Assembly: GCF_014203045.1 (NCBI RefSeq)
Contig: NZ_JACHIF010000003.1
Coordinates: 1-64,000 of the forward strand
Length of the DNA stretch: 64,000 bases
From: Prosthecobacter dejongeii
GTDB lineage: Bacteria > Verrucomicrobiota > Verrucomicrobiia > Verrucomicrobiales > Verrucomicrobiaceae
Direction of reading: 5' to 3'
Position numbers and translations under genes: made by a program. Below are positions 26,100-36,133 of the stretch, piece by piece. Positions within the stretch are counted from its first letter, which is position 1. The number at the start of each line of letters is the position of its first letter. Below the pieces are notes generated by a model. The model was not told where the DNA came from. It saw only the letters and a list, made by a program, of their open reading frames with translations, and did not search any database.

Positions 26100-26134
26100 A
26101 GTGCACGAACACCCACCGCCCTCGTTCGCTCTCT

Positions 26135-26581
26135 TCAATCCAGATAACGCTCGTCGAACGGAATGCCCGCTTGGGTCAAAATCTCCTTCAACTCTTCCCG
26201 AAACCCTCGCTGGCGATGGTGTTCCTCTTGATGGGCGATGTAGTTGCGCACGCCTGGCAGGCCAGGAGGACTCACGGTGATGGCGGCGTAACCTTCTTGC
26301 CAAAAGAAGCCTCTTTCACCCACGGTGGTCTGCACCCAGTGAGTGGCATCCTTTTTCAAATCCCGCATCACATCCGCGAGGCAATGCGTGGGCTTCAAAC
26401 CCACGAGAAGATGGACGTGATCACTCACCCCACCCACCCCTAAACTGACGCCTCCCAAACCCCGCACCATGCCGCCGAGGTATTCATGCAGACGAGCCCG
26501 CCAAGCAGTTTGGATGAGCGGTTCCCGGTTCTTGGTGGAAAATATCAGGTGATAATGCAACGAGCTGTAAGTGGACGGCAT
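26135..26581 (-). mobile_element. RAYT: REP-associated tyrosine (Y1/HUH) transposase, type 1
   Basis: The 148-residue protein is a Y1 transposase of the IS200/REP-associated group. It has SLHYHLIFSTKNR at the start, the HUH motif DHVHLL at residues 54-59, WQEGYAA near 95-101 and the catalytic Tyr in VRNYIAHQEEHH near residue 114. RAYTs nick single-stranded REP hairpins and are domesticated or self-spreading managers of these repeats. The ATG at 26581 (MPSTYSSLHY) fits the family start better than the one at 26614. It is embedded among nine R-A elements on both sides, which marks R-A as its cognate repeat. There is no tnpB partner. Confidence 0.9.
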
Positions 26582-27549
26582 AGCGAGGGGAAACCCGACT
26601 AGGATTCCAGCCAAGACAACGGCGGAGTCAACTCCCTGTTTCGAATTGAGGGGGGAAGCAGAAGAGTGAGATGGAGCGCCCTTTGCGCGACTGCTCCCAC
26701 CCCGACGGGTGACCTACGCGAGAAAGTGCGTGGTGTGACAAGGGGTGGACGCGGACCGCTGGCATCCCTCCAGGATGCGCCCTAGAGTGGGGTCACGTCT
26801 TTGGCCTAACCAGGGGTGCGTTTCACTCACCCCTGGCTACCCGCTGTGATGCCTCCGGCATCGGAGGGAGAATCTTGAGCGATGTCTTATGGCTGATGTT
26901 GAGGTCTTGGATGCCGGAGGCATCCCAGCCGGTAGCCAGGGGTAAAGTGAGTCCCGCTTGCGGGACGAACGCACCCCTGGGGCAACGAAAACACGCCTCC
27001 TCCTCAAGGGTGCATCCTGGAAGGATGCCAGCGGTGTGCGAACGCCCGCCGCCCTCGCTCGGCCCCCGCGGCCCCAACACCCGCCCCGCTCACCCCCGTT
27101 CGCTCCTTCCCCCGATGCCGGAGGCATCCCAGCCGGTAGCCAGGGGTAAAGTGAGTCCCGCTTGCGGGACGAACGCACCCCTGGGGCAGCGGAAAAACGC
27201 ACCCACCCTCAAGGGCGCATCCTGGAGGGATGCCAGCGGTGTGCGCTTGCCCACACCATCTCCACACGCCTGCCTGTACCGCTCTCAGGCCTTTTCGGGC
27301 GATGGATCTTAGGGGCCTGGCGCGGTCTGCGGGCGATGGGGGAGGCGGGGCGGGGTTCGGATTTAGCCCCACGTTCTCGAGGGGAACTGGCGCGTGCGGG
27401 GGCACCTTTCGCCTCCTTTGTCCCCTGCTGGCCGTTTTTGGCACTCTTTGTGCAAGGAAAAGCTTTTGGGCAGGAAGAGCCAACGCTTTCATCTTCAAGG
27501 TTGTCAGACTCCTCCACGTCCCCTAGTTTCACCCGCGAACCGCTTTTCC
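26582..27549. repeat. R-A repeat block between RAYT and MBL-fold gene
   Basis: No gene is seen. There is one R-A element in forward orientation (26758-26865) and two in reverse (26910-27032 and 27114-27238). Both reverse copies carry the inner helix GTCCCGC...GCGGGAC within the central hairpin. From 27240 to 27549 the DNA has no repeat module; it should hold the promoter of the next gene, but I cannot name a clear one. Confidence 0.8.
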
Positions 27550-28527
27550 ATGATTCACGATCCTGCACCGGACCACGGTGGGCCTGCTCTTTTGGGCAGC
27601 TCAGGGCAGCCGCATCCCCCTCTCATCCAGGCGGCGCGGCAGACCAACCGCATCGGCCTCATGCCCACGGAGGGCTGGCGAAAGCGCAACCTGCAATACT
27701 TTGGCGAGGTGCTCATCCCCTCCCTGCTGGCCGCGCGCAAGCCGGGCCGCATCGTGGATGGCGTGCCGCTGGTGACCGCGCGGGAGATCGGCATCACCTG
27801 GCTGGGGCATGCCGGGTTTTTTGCCCAGATTGACGGCGTGAATCTCTTGATCGACCCCAACTGGGCCCTGTGGCACGGCCCCATCAAGCGCCTGCGCCAC
27901 CCCAGCGTGTGGGCCAGTGACCTGCCGCCCATTGACCTCGTGCTGGTCACGCACGCGCACTATGACCACCTGCACCTGCCCAGCCTGCGCCGCGTGGCCC
28001 GGGGGCAGCCCATCATCGTGCCGAAAGGCGTGGGCAGCATCGTCAAACGCGCCGGTTTCGGCCAGGTGGTGGAGCTGGAAACATGGCAGCGGGCGAAGTT
28101 CCGCGACCTCCGCATCACCCTCACCCCGGCCCGCCACTGGGGCGCGCGGATGATCCATGACACGCATCGCGGTTTCGGCGGTTACTTGATCAGCTCCCCC
28201 ACCCGCAGCCTCTTTCACTGTGGGGACAGCAGCTTGTTTGATGGCTTTCAGGAGATCGGTCAGCGGGCCGATATTGACCTGGCCCTCATGCCCATCGGCG
28301 CCTATCAGGCCCCCAGCGGCCGCCCCGTGCACATGAATCCCGAGGAAGCGCTGGACGCCTTTGCCATGCTGCGCGCGCAAAACATGGTGCCCATGCACCA
28401 CGATACCTTCCCACTCGGTGGCGAGCCCATCCACGAGCCCGCCGCCCGCCTCCTGGCCGCCACCGCCGCCCGCCAACTCCAAGACCGCGTCCGCATCCTC
28501 CACGAAGGCGAATCCGCGCTGTATTGA
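27550..28527 (+). CDS. MBL-fold metallo-hydrolase
   Basis: A 325-residue protein with the metallo-beta-lactamase signature THAHYDH at residues 134-140 (HxHxDH), a downstream metal ligand region PARHWGAR, and CGDSS near residue 225. The general look, with WLGHAGFFAQIDGVNLLIDPNW, places it with the NAPE-PLD/UlaG-like group that hydrolyses phosphodiesters or lactones. No signal peptide is present, so it should be cytoplasmic. ATG 27550 is taken as start because upstream codons in the open frame have no protein character. It is a single gene; the substrate cannot be told from the sequence. Confidence 0.85.
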   Translation: MIHDPAPDHGGPALLGSSGQPHPPLIQAARQTNRIGLMPTEGWRKRNLQYFGEVLIPSLLAARKPGRIVDGVPLVTAREIGITWLGHAGFFAQIDGVNLLIDPNWALWHGPIKRLRHPSVWASDLPPIDLVLVTHAHYDHLHLPSLRRVARGQPIIVPKGVGSIVKRAGFGQVVELETWQRAKFRDLRITLTPARHWGARMIHDTHRGFGGYLISSPTRSLFHCGDSSLFDGFQEIGQRADIDLALMPIGAYQAPSGRPVHMNPEEALDAFAMLRAQNMVPMHHDTFPLGGEPIHEPAARLLAATAARQLQDRVRILHEGESALY

Positions 28528-28968
28528 GGGAGGGGGAGGCTTTGATTGGCTTCAATCCGGGGCACAAGGGGAAGGGGTAAAATCATGAGAAGATAAAATC
28601 ATGGTTATCGAAGTTGGCCTGAGGTTTTACGTGATGGCTCATGGCGGTGGCCTAACAAGAAATGATTTTGCCCGTCATGTTTCTACCCTCTTCCTGCGCA
28701 GGGTGATCTAGTGCAGGCAAGGTGCAAAGCGGAATGCCTTCATCATTTTTGGCGGCCGGAGGTGGAGATGAAGAAAGGAGGGCTGTCAGCCAATGAAAGT
28801 ATTTTCCATAAAAAGATCAGGATTTACGGTAATATTATTTTAGACAATTAATTTAATTATAATTGATCTATAACCTAAATGTGAAAGCGTGGTTTTAGCA
28901 TCGACTCTGTGCTTATAGGCATAGGATCTTTGGTTTCTCAGTTTACTACTTCTCCAGATAAACTCACC
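28528..28968. promoter_or_regulatory. AT-rich upstream region of the amidohydrolase gene
   Basis: No gene is seen. 28575-28610 has two AAAATCATG boxes related to the box of the composite repeats. From about 28795 to 28885 the DNA is unusually AT-rich, with TTAATTTAATTATAATTGAT, and it very likely contains the promoter. I do not assign exact -35 and -10 sites. Confidence 0.4.
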
Positions 28969-30630
28969 ATGCTCAAGATACCCTTATCTCCTAAAATGCG
29001 GTTTTGCTGTGTCCAGGCCCTTGGCCTCACCAGTCTGTTTTTAGCCACGGTCGCTCAAGGTACACTGCCTGGTCCTCCGGGAGAAGCTCCCGTTACAGTG
29101 ATCGACCTTCATGCCCACGTCTTCAATGCCCATGATTTACCACTCGCAGGGCTATTAAATGCGCTGGGTGCTCCCCTCGGCGTAAATGTGGCTTTGGCCA
29201 AGGTCATCAATGCAGCAACGGTGGATGACCTGGATGGGCCGATGCCCAATGTGGTTTCGCCCCTGACTCTGACGAGTGAGGGGATGGGCGAGGAGTTTTT
29301 GAAAAATGCTCAGTCCCGTTCGGGAGATCCAGATCTAAGCTCGCTCTTTGCGGTGCTACGTCCGGAGGAGAGAGACCAACTGTTTGAATTCGTCGGAGAA
29401 TCCAGCGACCCCGAATTGGAGAAGCTAAATGCACTCAAAGGGGTGGAACTGGAAGTGGAGGTGCTGACTCGCGCGATGGCCAAGATAGGCTTCCCACCTG
29501 AAGAACATGGAGAGAAAAAATCCGACGAGCTATCCTTAAAGGCCAACCTGCCCGGTTATCTTTCCTTTTTGGGTGTGATGATGAATGGCAATCTCCGCAT
29601 CGCGCGTCAGCTCGAGTCCACGGAATATCCGGCGGTGGATCTTTTTATCCATCACATGATGGACATGGAAAAGGCCTACGCCGCAAAGCCTGTGGTGCCT
29701 TTCTCCCAGCAGGTCACACGCATGGCCAAGTTGGATCGACGGTTTGGCGGTAAGTTTCTGCATTTCACTGCCTATGATCCTTTCCGCGGTGAAGATGCCC
29801 TCCCCAGCGTGATACGTGGGCTCAAAGCGGGAGCGATCGGGGTAAAATTTTATCCGCCGAGTGGCTACAGCGCTGTTAATAACCAGCTCCCTCCGAAGCC
29901 TTCACGCTTCAAACCGGGATCTCGCAAACGCTGGTTTTCACGTTATGAAAACCTCGATGCTGCCCAACTGGATAGCCTGAATGAAAAGCTCTTTGCCTAC
30001 TGCGAAACCCACAGCATCCCGATTTTCACGCACTGCACGCCGAGCGGGTTTGAAGCCGATGATGGTTACGGGGGAATGGCCAATCCAAAATACTGGGCGG
30101 TGGTGCTGAAGAAGCATAAAAAACTCCGGCTATGCTTTGGCCATGCGGGCGGTCATTCGTATTGGTTCCCGGCAGCGACTCCTAACGTGGTGGAAAAGGC
30201 GGAAGCCGATTTTGGCGAACAAGTGGTTAATCTCTGCCTCGAGTACCCTCATGTTTATTGTGAAGTGGCCTACTTGGATCAAATCCTCAGCGAGGCTGGA
30301 AAGACGGCATTCAAAGCCAAACTGGCGAGCGTGATTGATAAGCCGTCTAAGGACGGTACTTGGAAATTTGGTAACAAGCTGATGTATGGGTCTGACTGGC
30401 ACATGATTCATAAAGAGCCGCGCCATAAGGAGTATCCTCAGGCCTTTAATGGCCTCTTCACTGACGCTCCTCTCAAGCGGTGGCAGAGAGCTTTTTTTGC
30501 GCGGAATGCGCTGGACTATTTAGAGTTCAAGAAGGTGATCGAAAAGCCTTGGGTGACGAAGGACCAAAAAAAATACTGGCAGCAACTGATGACCGACAGC
30601 GCAGCCGGCCCGGCGTCTGGAACAGAATGA
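28969..30630 (+). CDS. Exported amidohydrolase-family protein
   Basis: The 553-residue product starts with a signal peptide (MRFCCVQALGLTSLFLATVAQG; the Met at 28996 may be the true start). The metal-binding motif DLHAHVFN follows at about residue 45. Later ligands of the amidohydrolase-2 fold are visible in FTHCTPSGF, FGHAGGHS and YGSDWHM. Such enzymes hydrolyse or decarboxylate ring compounds; this one should act in the periplasm. The base composition is clearly less GC-rich than in its neighbours and the upstream region is AT-rich, so recent transfer is likely. The substrate is not known. Confidence 0.75.
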   Translation: MLKIPLSPKMRFCCVQALGLTSLFLATVAQGTLPGPPGEAPVTVIDLHAHVFNAHDLPLAGLLNALGAPLGVNVALAKVINAATVDDLDGPMPNVVSPLTLTSEGMGEEFLKNAQSRSGDPDLSSLFAVLRPEERDQLFEFVGESSDPELEKLNALKGVELEVEVLTRAMAKIGFPPEEHGEKKSDELSLKANLPGYLSFLGVMMNGNLRIARQLESTEYPAVDLFIHHMMDMEKAYAAKPVVPFSQQVTRMAKLDRRFGGKFLHFTAYDPFRGEDALPSVIRGLKAGAIGVKFYPPSGYSAVNNQLPPKPSRFKPGSRKRWFSRYENLDAAQLDSLNEKLFAYCETHSIPIFTHCTPSGFEADDGYGGMANPKYWAVVLKKHKKLRLCFGHAGGHSYWFPAATPNVVEKAEADFGEQVVNLCLEYPHVYCEVAYLDQILSEAGKTAFKAKLASVIDKPSKDGTWKFGNKLMYGSDWHMIHKEPRHKEYPQAFNGLFTDAPLKRWQRAFFARNALDYLEFKKVIEKPWVTKDQKKYWQQLMTDSAAGPASGTE

Positions 30631-31020
30631 TCTTTTTGAGCAACGGCGCTTTGTTTGTCAAGGCCGACCATGAGGTCCACATTCTGATTCGAAAAAGACT
30701 ACGGTCTCCTTCATTCAGGGTGTGAGGCCTCTCTCTCATCCGCACCGCTAGGTAGGAAGACCACAGAGAACGCTGTCCCAAAACGATTCTCTGTGGGTTC
30801 CCATCTGGCGGTGTTATCTTTGCCTGGAATACTCGCCTGGGAGGGCGAAAGCGACACGCATGATGGGGGAATCCAGTGTGGAGAAGAGCCTTGAATGCAA
30901 TCACAAGGCCCTGCCTACCTCAGCCCACGCACACCCCCGGCAAAGCAATGATGAAGTGATCATGAAAGACGAATCGAAAATCGGAACTAGAACCCGGCGT
31001 TTTCTGTGCTAGTTTCGCGC
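30631..31020. other. Gene-free stretch with a 10-bp inverted repeat
   Basis: I see no gene. CCACAGAGAA (30761-30770) and its complement TTCTCTGTGG (30787-30796) form a perfect hairpin arm with a 16-nt loop. This may end the amidohydrolase transcript or mark the left edge of the phage-like module. Confidence 0.4.
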
Positions 31021-31386
31021 ATGAAGACCCCAGTGGAAGCGGCAGCGGCGGTGTATGAGCGGGAGGTGTGTGCGCGCTCGTTTCGGGAGGATCTGGAGGC
31101 GCATTTGCTGAATGGTTACGTCTTCAGCACGCCAGACTTTTTTGTCATGCTGCGGCCGGTGGATTCCGCCGCTAGTTATGCGCAGGTGACGGACCCGTGG
31201 GTGACCTTTCCGCCCGAGCGGTGGGACGCGTGGTGGATCTACCTCATGGCGGGGGATATGGAAAAGGCGCGCGTGTATTTTCCTTTCATTTTACCGAAAA
31301 TAGGATTTGAACGGACTAACAAACTCCGTTATTATGGGTTCCAGTTCCTAGAACGATATGCACCACGAATTCGGACCTCACTTTGA
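31021..31386 (+). CDS. Hypothetical protein at start of phage-like module (121 aa)
   Basis: Starting at ATG 31021, the product is soluble and rich in Trp, Tyr and Phe (DPWVTFPPERWDAWWIYLMAGDM). It overlaps the next gene by 29 bp in another frame, as is usual in phage operons. I do not recognise it. A similar position before the portal gene is taken in some podoviruses by small assembly or acyltransferase-like proteins, but no such motif is visible. Confidence 0.55.
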   Translation: MKTPVEAAAAVYEREVCARSFREDLEAHLLNGYVFSTPDFFVMLRPVDSAASYAQVTDPWVTFPPERWDAWWIYLMAGDMEKARVYFPFILPKIGFERTNKLRYYGFQFLERYAPRIRTSL

Positions 31387-31705
31387 ACCGGGCCTGGTTG
31401 GCCCCAACGGTCGGTTGGCACGCTTTCACAAGGGAGGGGGCGGCGATGGCGGGCTAAAAAGGATGATGGCGCAGAATGAGCGTCACTTTCAGCAGCAGCT
31501 CGCGCTCATGCGTGAACAGGCGAACAAGAACGTGCCCACGGCACCGAAGTTCGATCCCTCGGCCGCTGCGCCTAACCAATCGCGTGCCGACATCGCCGAG
31601 GCGGAAGATCAGGCCCGCCGAGATGCTGCACGCCGACGTGGCGAGCGGGCCGCCATCCTGGCGGGTGAATCCACACTGGGAGGGAAAAAGACTCTCCTGG
31701 GATGA
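31358..31705 (+). CDS. Small phage-like protein upstream of portal (115 aa)
   Basis: The product has a Gly-rich N-terminal part, a helix rich in Gln and Arg, and an Ala/Arg-rich coiled-coil-like region (ADIAEAEDQARRDAARRRGERAA) ending GGKKTLLG. It overlaps the portal gene start by 4 bp. Small proteins of this build commonly precede the head-tail connector in podovirus-like clusters. Its function is unknown. Confidence 0.6.
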   Translation: MHHEFGPHFEPGLVGPNGRLARFHKGGGGDGGLKRMMAQNERHFQQQLALMREQANKNVPTAPKFDPSAAAPNQSRADIAEAEDQARRDAARRRGERAAILAGESTLGGKKTLLG

Positions 31706-33390
31706 ATGCGCCTAACCAAGAATTGTGCAATCACTTGCTGGAGCGCTACGGTGCGCTGCATGCAGCGCGTGCGCCGTGGGTCAGCCTGTGGCAGGAGCTG
31801 GGGGATTACCTGATGCCGCGCAAGTTCGGCGGTCGGGCGGCCACCGCGCCGGGCACGGGGCGGGAGGCGCGGCTGTTTGACACCACCGGCATCCATGCAA
31901 ATACGGTGCTGGCGAATGGTCAACTGGCCTGGATCACGCCGCTAGGGGGGAACTGGTTTTCCTTTGCGCCGCCCGCGCCCTTTAAGAAGAGCGAGACGGT
32001 GAAACAGTGGCTGCAAGAGTGCACAGACATCGTGCGGGATCTCCTGGCGAATTCGTCGAACTTTTACACCGTGGTGCATGAGTTTTACCTGGATCGTTCC
32101 TGCTTCGGCACAGCGGCCATGTATGTGGAGGCGGGCAAACGCCAGGCGCTGAATTTCCGCGTGTTTCCGGTGGGCTCCTTCTGCATTGATGAAGACGATG
32201 AAGGCCACGTGGACACCGTCTTTCGCGAGATGGAAATGACGGCGCGGCAATGTGAGCTGCGCTTTGGCCGCGAGGCCCTGCCAAAGAAGATACTGGACTG
32301 CCTGGCCAGCAAGGATGCGGCGCGGGTGAATGATCGGTTCAAGATCATCCACGCCATCTTTCCCCGCACGCCGGAGGAGATGCGGCCAGAGGGCGGGCCG
32401 CTGGGCATGCCGGTGGCTTCCGTTTACATCGAGGCCTCTTCCCGCGCCGTGCTGCTGCACAGTGGTTACTCCTCCATGCCGGCCATGGTGTCGCGCTTTT
32501 TGGAGTGGAACAATGGGTTAGGCGGCATGTATGGGTGGTCGCCAGCCTGGGCCGCGCTGCCCGAGGCACGGCAGCTGAATCTGCTGCAAATGTGGATGGA
32601 TGCGCTGGCGGAGAAAAAGGCCTTTCCGCCTGTGCTGAAACCCGCCTCCATGGAGGGTGAGATTGACCTCTCCGCCGGGGGTATCACGGAGTATGATGAC
32701 AGCCTGGGGCCGAATGCAGCGGTGCCGCGTGAGTTTGGCCTGGCGGGGGATTTCAATGCGGGCCTGCAGCGCATCCAGGAGCGGCAAAACGCCATCCGCA
32801 AACACTTCCACGTGGACCTGTTTGAGATGTTCGGCATGCAGGGGAAGCAGATGACGGCCACGGAGGTGAATGCGCGGGTGCGAGAAAAGGTGGTGCAGAT
32901 TTCCCCCTCCTTTGCCCGCCTAACCACTGAGTTGCTCAATCCCCTGTTGCAGCGCGTTTTCTCCTTGTGCCTGGAGGGCGGCTACCTGCCGCAGCCCCCG
33001 GCGGAGATGGTGCAGCGCGTGAGTGAAACCGTGGGCGAGGTGGCCAGCCCCATGCTGGCGTATCAGTCGCGGCTGGACATCGAACTCCGCAGCATGGGCG
33101 ATGCCGCCTTTGAGCGGTACCTGGGCCAGCTCCAGGCCATCGCCAGCTTTGATCCCGCCACGCTGGACAATGTCAACTTTGACGAACCTGCCCGCGCCCT
33201 GGCTGCTGGCAATGGCCTGCCTCACAGCTACCTGCGCCCGGTGCGGGATCGCGATGGACTGCGCAGCCAGCGGGCGGAGCAGCAGGCCCAGCAGCAGCAA
33301 CTGGCCATGGCTGAGCAGGCCAGCAAAGCCGCGGCGAATGCGAGTAAGGTGGACCCTGAAACCCTGCAACAACTGACCGGTGCCGCATGA
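31702..33390 (+). CDS. Head-tail connector (portal) protein, podovirus type
   Basis: The 562-residue protein has the features of the T7 gp8-like head-tail connector family. The N-terminus LLERYGALHAARAPWVSLWQE is followed by LFDTTGIHANTVLANGQ, the central DRSCFGTAAMYVE strand and a C-terminal helical region with MQGKQMTATEVNARVREK, then a Gln-rich tail. The family forms the dodecameric portal through which DNA is packaged. It is coupled by ATGA-type overlaps at both ends. Length and order of segments are normal, so the gene appears intact. No terminase gene lies nearby, which is unusual. Confidence 0.9.
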   Translation: MNAPNQELCNHLLERYGALHAARAPWVSLWQELGDYLMPRKFGGRAATAPGTGREARLFDTTGIHANTVLANGQLAWITPLGGNWFSFAPPAPFKKSETVKQWLQECTDIVRDLLANSSNFYTVVHEFYLDRSCFGTAAMYVEAGKRQALNFRVFPVGSFCIDEDDEGHVDTVFREMEMTARQCELRFGREALPKKILDCLASKDAARVNDRFKIIHAIFPRTPEEMRPEGGPLGMPVASVYIEASSRAVLLHSGYSSMPAMVSRFLEWNNGLGGMYGWSPAWAALPEARQLNLLQMWMDALAEKKAFPPVLKPASMEGEIDLSAGGITEYDDSLGPNAAVPREFGLAGDFNAGLQRIQERQNAIRKHFHVDLFEMFGMQGKQMTATEVNARVREKVVQISPSFARLTTELLNPLLQRVFSLCLEGGYLPQPPAEMVQRVSETVGEVASPMLAYQSRLDIELRSMGDAAFERYLGQLQAIASFDPATLDNVNFDEPARALAAGNGLPHSYLRPVRDRDGLRSQRAEQQAQQQQLAMAEQASKAAANASKVDPETLQQLTGAA

Positions 33391-33626
33391 AGACAAAACC
33401 CTCTGTAACCCCGATGGATGAACGGCTGAGCCAGACGCGTGAGCGCCTGAAACGCAGCCTGGAGGGGCCCGATGGCCGCTGGCTGGTGGATCATCTCCAG
33501 CGCGTCTTTGGCGATGCACCCACGCAGCAGGCCCCCATCTCGGGCGACCAAATGCGCGGGCGGCTGGAGGTGATCCAGTACCTGATCAAGCATGGGGAGC
33601 TGGTAGCTCCGCGTGACGATGGATGA
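33387..33626 (+). CDS. Small phage-like protein downstream of portal (79 aa)
   Basis: A mostly helical, charged protein that overlaps the portal stop by 4 bp, so it is translated in the same unit. It has no membrane segment or recognisable motif. The sequence DERLSQTRERLKRSLEG suggests a coiled coil. It may be a connector-associated assembly factor, an inference from position only. Confidence 0.55.
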   Translation: MKTKPSVTPMDERLSQTRERLKRSLEGPDGRWLVDHLQRVFGDAPTQQAPISGDQMRGRLEVIQYLIKHGELVAPRDDG

Positions 33627-33760
33627 CGATGTTTAGAGCCGACTCTCGGCCTGGGGCAAACCCAGCCGCTGGGAGCGTGCGTGGCCGGATGTGGCCTAAC
33701 GAGTGATGCGGTGTGAAGCGTGACCTCACGGCACGCGATGGGCCCGATGGGCCTGTGGAT

Positions 33761-33817
33761 GGTGAAGCCCCCTCATGCAGGGGCAGCGTGCGATGTCACG
33801 TGGCTTCACCTCGATTT
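33761..33817 (+). terminator. Hairpin GGTGAAGCC...GGCTTCACC followed by T run
   Basis: A perfect 9-bp inverted repeat (33761-33769 and 33802-33810) encloses a smaller CCCCCTCATGCAGGGG hairpin. It is followed by TCGATTTTTCC. It lies between the portal unit and the scaffold gene, so it may attenuate transcription between them. Confidence 0.5.
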
Positions 33818-33851
33818 TTCCTGATTAACCCTGCGACGACGAACCTGACCT

Positions 33852-34754
33852 ATGACGATGTTTTTTTCCCTCTTTCAAGAAGCGGCCGATGCTGGCCTGA
33901 GTGGTGGTGGTGCAGCAGCCCCAGCAGCGCCTGCCAACCCAAGCGGTGCAGCCCCAGCGCTGCGCGAACAAATTCTGCAATCGGATGGCCAACTCACCCC
34001 TGGCTGGCACGCTCACCTGGGCGGCGAGTTTAAAGATGCCGGGGCGCAGCTCTCGCGCTTCAAGACGTTCCCCGATGTGGTGAAGAGCCTGCTGCATGGC
34101 CAGCGCCAGCTTTCCCAGGCGCGGCCTCAGGTGCCGAATGAGAAATCCACGCCTGAGCAGATCCGTGCGTATCGTGACTACGTGGGCCTGCCGGAGGATG
34201 AACACGCGTGGGACATCGCCCGGCCAGACACGCTGCCCACGGGGGTGGAGTGGAATGAAGACCTGGCCAAGGGGGTGTCCCAGTGGGCGCGCACGCACCA
34301 CATCCCCCCGCAGGCCGTGGGGAAGCTGGTGGAGACGTTTAACAACCTCACCGGCACGCAGAGCAAGGCGGCTTATGACAAGTTCATGGATCATTCCCTG
34401 GCCACCGTGCAGGCAGATGAGGTGGCGCTGAAGCGTGAGTGGGGAGATGACTACGGGCGGAATCTTTCGCTGGCCCGCCGCGCGGCCGCCACCGCAGGCC
34501 TCTCGGCAGATCACTATGCGCTGACGGATAAGGACGTGGTGAAGGCCCTGCACAAACTGGCCGTGGCCACGGGTGAAGGCCGCCTGGTCCCTGGCATGCC
34601 CAGCCCGCTGACAGGGGACCCACGCACGCAGGCGAACCAAATCCAGACGGATGCCGCCCACCCCCACTACGCGGCTTATCACAACCCCCAGCACCCGAAC
34701 CACCGCGCCACGCGCAGCCTGGTGCTGAATCTCCTGCAACAAAACGGTCAGTGA
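33852..34754 (+). CDS. Capsid scaffold/assembly-like protein
   Basis: The 300-residue protein has an Ala/Gly-rich N-terminus and an acidic helical middle with YRDYVGLPEDEHAWDI. It ends with a conserved-looking segment of QTDAAHPHYAAYHNPQHPNHRATRSLVLNLLQ. This composition and its position after the portal fit a scaffolding protein of T7-like phages. In such phages the major capsid gene follows directly. Here it does not; the next gene is a tail fibre 41 bp downstream. ATG 33852 is preferred by codon character. The assignment is from position and build rather than from a decisive motif. Confidence 0.6.
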   Translation: MTMFFSLFQEAADAGLSGGGAAAPAAPANPSGAAPALREQILQSDGQLTPGWHAHLGGEFKDAGAQLSRFKTFPDVVKSLLHGQRQLSQARPQVPNEKSTPEQIRAYRDYVGLPEDEHAWDIARPDTLPTGVEWNEDLAKGVSQWARTHHIPPQAVGKLVETFNNLTGTQSKAAYDKFMDHSLATVQADEVALKREWGDDYGRNLSLARRAAATAGLSADHYALTDKDVVKALHKLAVATGEGRLVPGMPSPLTGDPRTQANQIQTDAAHPHYAAYHNPQHPNHRATRSLVLNLLQQNGQ

Positions 34755-34795
34755 TTTAAAGGGTCTAGTTACGAGCCTAACAAAAAGAGCATTCT

Positions 34796-36133
34796 ATGGC
34801 CATCCAATCTACCCATTCCAAAGTCCAGTATGTGGGCAATGGCAGCACGGTCACAGCTTACCCCGTGACATTCCCTTTCCTGGAGGCCTCAGACCTGCGC
34901 GTGCTGGCGGATGAAACGCTGCTGGTGCTGGGCGTGGGCTACACCGTGGAGGGCGGGGAAGGGGAGGAGGGCAGCCTTTTCACCCTGGAGCCGTGGGATG
35001 AAACCCACACGCTGACGATCTACCGAGAGACGGCTCTTTTGCAGCCGACGAGTTACGAGGACCAGGATGCCTTCCCGGCCAAGTCGCATGAGCGCGCGCT
35101 GGATCGCCTAACCATGATTGCTCAGGATCTGGATCGCATGACGAATCTGGGCGTGAAGATCAGCGAGATCCAAGATCCCCTGCAGGCCTTGTTGCCAGAG
35201 CCGGAGACGGTCATCGGCTTTGATGATGAAGGCGTCTTCGGCCTCATCCCGCGCAGCAGCTTCATCGGGCCCGTGGGTCCTGTGGGGCTCACCGGCGCCC
35301 AGGGTGTGCCGGGGCTTTCTGCGTATGAACTGGCGGTGACGCAGGGTTTCATGGGCAGCTACCACGCGTGGGACCTGTCTCTGCATTCGCAGGTGCCAGG
35401 GCCGGTGGGACCTGAGGGCCCGCCGGGTGCGCGGGGTTTCACCGGTCCTATAGGGCCTATCGGCCCGGTGGGTCCCGTGGGGCCATCCGGTGGGCCGCCT
35501 GGACCTCCTGGGCCCACGGGTCCGGCAGGCGAGGATGGTCTTGACGGCAAGGATGGTAAAGACGGCAAAGACGGTGTGGATGGGCTTAACGGCCTCGACG
35601 GTATTCCTGGTATGCCGGGCCTGCCCGGTGGCGAAGGCTTCCCCGGCAGTGCCGGAAGCGATGGTTCGCCTGGCTCAGACGGTGGCCCTGGGCCGCCAGG
35701 GCCGGAGGGTCCACCAGGCCCTGCAGGCCCCGCTGGCCCGCCCGGTGCAGATGGCCCCACCGGCCCCGCTGGGACGAAGGAGGCCATCGTCCCCACCACG
35801 CAGGGTCCACGCGCCCTGTATTGCATGGAGTCACCGGAGGTCTGGTTCTTTGACATCCTGCGCGTGGCCCTGGGCACGCAGCCCGGTGGTGTGCCGGTGG
35901 ACCCATTGTTCATGGAGGTCATCGCCCCGCACACGCTCTGCCTCCTGGCCGCATATCCGCCTGTTCCAGTGCAGTTGAGTGAAGGCGTGCTGCACCTGCC
36001 TGCGGGCACGGGCCATGTCACGCTGACGCTGGCGGGCATTCGTCAAGGCTGCGAGGGCCGGCGGTTTGAGCCGCGCACGCTGGCGCAGATGCAGTTAAAC
36101 AATCAACGCTGGAGGCACCTGTCCGGACGATGA
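34796..36133 (+). CDS. Tail fibre protein: T7-type N-terminus plus collagen-like triple-helix repeats
   Basis: Residues 1-115 match the phage T7 tail-fibre N-terminal domain that attaches to the tail ([53 protein letters not shown]). Gly-X-Y collagen repeats follow at residues 158-176 and 202-327, roughly 45 triplets with one single-residue break at SGGPPG. About a dozen triplets have Pro in the Y position. A C-terminal domain of 118 residues has no known motif and may bind the receptor. The stop overlaps the start of a 2-oxoglutarate dioxygenase gene by 4 bp. The GCCTAAC heptamer stands 21 bp before the ATG. Confidence 0.9.
   Translation: MAIQSTHSKVQYVGNGSTVTAYPVTFPFLEASDLRVLADETLLVLGVGYTVEGGEGEEGSLFTLEPWDETHTLTIYRETALLQPTSYEDQDAFPAKSHERALDRLTMIAQDLDRMTNLGVKISEIQDPLQALLPEPETVIGFDDEGVFGLIPRSSFIGPVGPVGLTGAQGVPGLSAYELAVTQGFMGSYHAWDLSLHSQVPGPVGPEGPPGARGFTGPIGPIGPVGPVGPSGGPPGPPGPTGPAGEDGLDGKDGKDGKDGVDGLNGLDGIPGMPGLPGGEGFPGSAGSDGSPGSDGGPGPPGPEGPPGPAGPAGPPGADGPTGPAGTKEAIVPTTQGPRALYCMESPEVWFFDILRVALGTQPGGVPVDPLFMEVIAPHTLCLLAAYPPVPVQLSEGVLHLPAGTGHVTLTLAGIRQGCEGRRFEPRTLAQMQLNNQRWRHLSGR

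Noticed and set aside
32920..33519. 199-codon minus-strand frame opposite the portal gene
   Set aside because: Antisense to a conserved phage gene with no motif of its own.
35359..36039. Minus-strand frame rich in Gly and Pro opposite the collagen-like fibre
   Set aside because: GGN/CCN codons read collagen-like on both strands. The plus-strand frame has the T7 fibre domain and operon overlaps.
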